The translations under genes and the position numbers were made by a program. This document shows, piece after piece, positions 63,315 through 64,000 of a DNA stretch of 64,000 bases. The stretch lies in contig NZ_FNWO01000006.1 in NCBI RefSeq assembly GCF_900108475.1, forward strand, positions 186,001 through 250,000. Reading direction: 5' to 3'. This DNA comes from Magnetospirillum fulvum. GTDB taxonomy: Bacteria > Pseudomonadota > Alphaproteobacteria > Rhodospirillales > Magnetospirillaceae. The notes beneath the pieces are model-generated. The model saw only the letters and a program-made list of their open reading frames with translations. It was not told the origin of the DNA and did not search any database. How positions within the stretch are numbered: the stretch's first letter is position 1; the number at the start of each line of letters is the position of its first letter.

Positions 63315-63344
63315 GGCGCGGCCGGGGGATATCCCGGCCGCGCC
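63315..63344. terminator. Hairpin between the reductase and guaB
   Basis: GGCGCGGCCGGG pairs perfectly with CCCGGCCGCGCC over 12 bp around a 6-nt loop, 43 nt past the guaB stop on the minus strand. No strong T-run. Confidence 0.6.
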
Positions 63345-63387
63345 AGCCTCGGTGTCGCTTTGGCCGTTTCCGGCCCAGCGGCTGTGG

Positions 63388-64000
<613 letters not shown>

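Overview
The window comes from a purple photosynthetic alphaproteobacterium of the Rhodospirillales, most probably Phaeospirillum (now often placed in Magnetospirillum). The strongest clue is the LH2 pair at 51764-52112. From memory, the predicted alpha and beta peptides are nearly the same as the crystallised LH2 subunits of Phaeospirillum molischianum; I could not run a search. The DNA is GC-rich, genes are tightly packed with many ATGA/GTGA start-stop overlaps, and AT-rich DNA is confined to intergenic control regions.

Layout. 1-8.9 kb: ptsP (cut by the window edge), a nitronate monooxygenase-like gene, lysC, ubiG, a chemoreceptor, xthA and a nucleotidyltransferase-like gene. 8.9-15.9 kb: a cytochrome bd oxidase operon cydA-cydB-cydX-cydD-cydC, including the 36-residue CydX, preceded by a NarL-type response regulator. 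16.5-26.5 kb: a chemoreceptor/STAS pair, uppP, an acetate symporter operon (DUF485-actP) divergent from a CBS-DUF294 gene, two neighbouring monothiol glutaredoxins and a small membrane protein.

26.7-37.8 kb: part of the photosynthesis gene cluster. On the minus strand it reads crtE, bchC, bchX, bchY, bchZ, pufB, pufA, pufL, pufM, pufC. crtC is divergent from crtE. The genes supply GGPP for carotenoids and the phytyl chain, the late bacteriochlorophyll steps (chlorophyllide reductase BchXYZ and dehydrogenase BchC), the LH1 antenna, the reaction centre L and M subunits and the tetraheme cytochrome. No pufQ or pufX is present. A PpsR-type site and a long inverted repeat lie upstream of bchC, and a strong RNA hairpin separates pufA from pufL.

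37.8-51.5 kb: housekeeping and stress genes: an aminotransferase, a gamma-glutamyltransferase-like lipoprotein, an M48 protease, a SIMPL protein, an extensin-like protein, fructose-1,6-bisphosphatase, a NifX-like protein, a Crp/Fnr regulator divergent from anaerobic hemN, psiE, a MerR regulator divergent from a metal efflux protein, and a small cluster of membrane/secreted proteins. 51.6-56.2 kb: the LH2 operon pucBA, followed on the other strand by an MFS transporter, a LuxR regulator with an autoinducer-type domain but no luxI nearby, a LuxR HTH-only protein and a diguanylate cyclase.

56.5-64 kb: an ABC-F ATPase, a cupin and an AraC regulator, then a compact type II restriction-modification pair (C5 methyltransferase plus XamI-like endonuclease) beside tRNA-Arg(CCG), a ferredoxin-NADP reductase whose stop codon lies in a small IS-like inverted-repeat element, and partial guaB. 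Several genes fit a facultative lifestyle that alternates between anoxygenic phototrophy and microaerobic respiration: cyd, hemN with its Fnr-like neighbour, puf/bch and puc.
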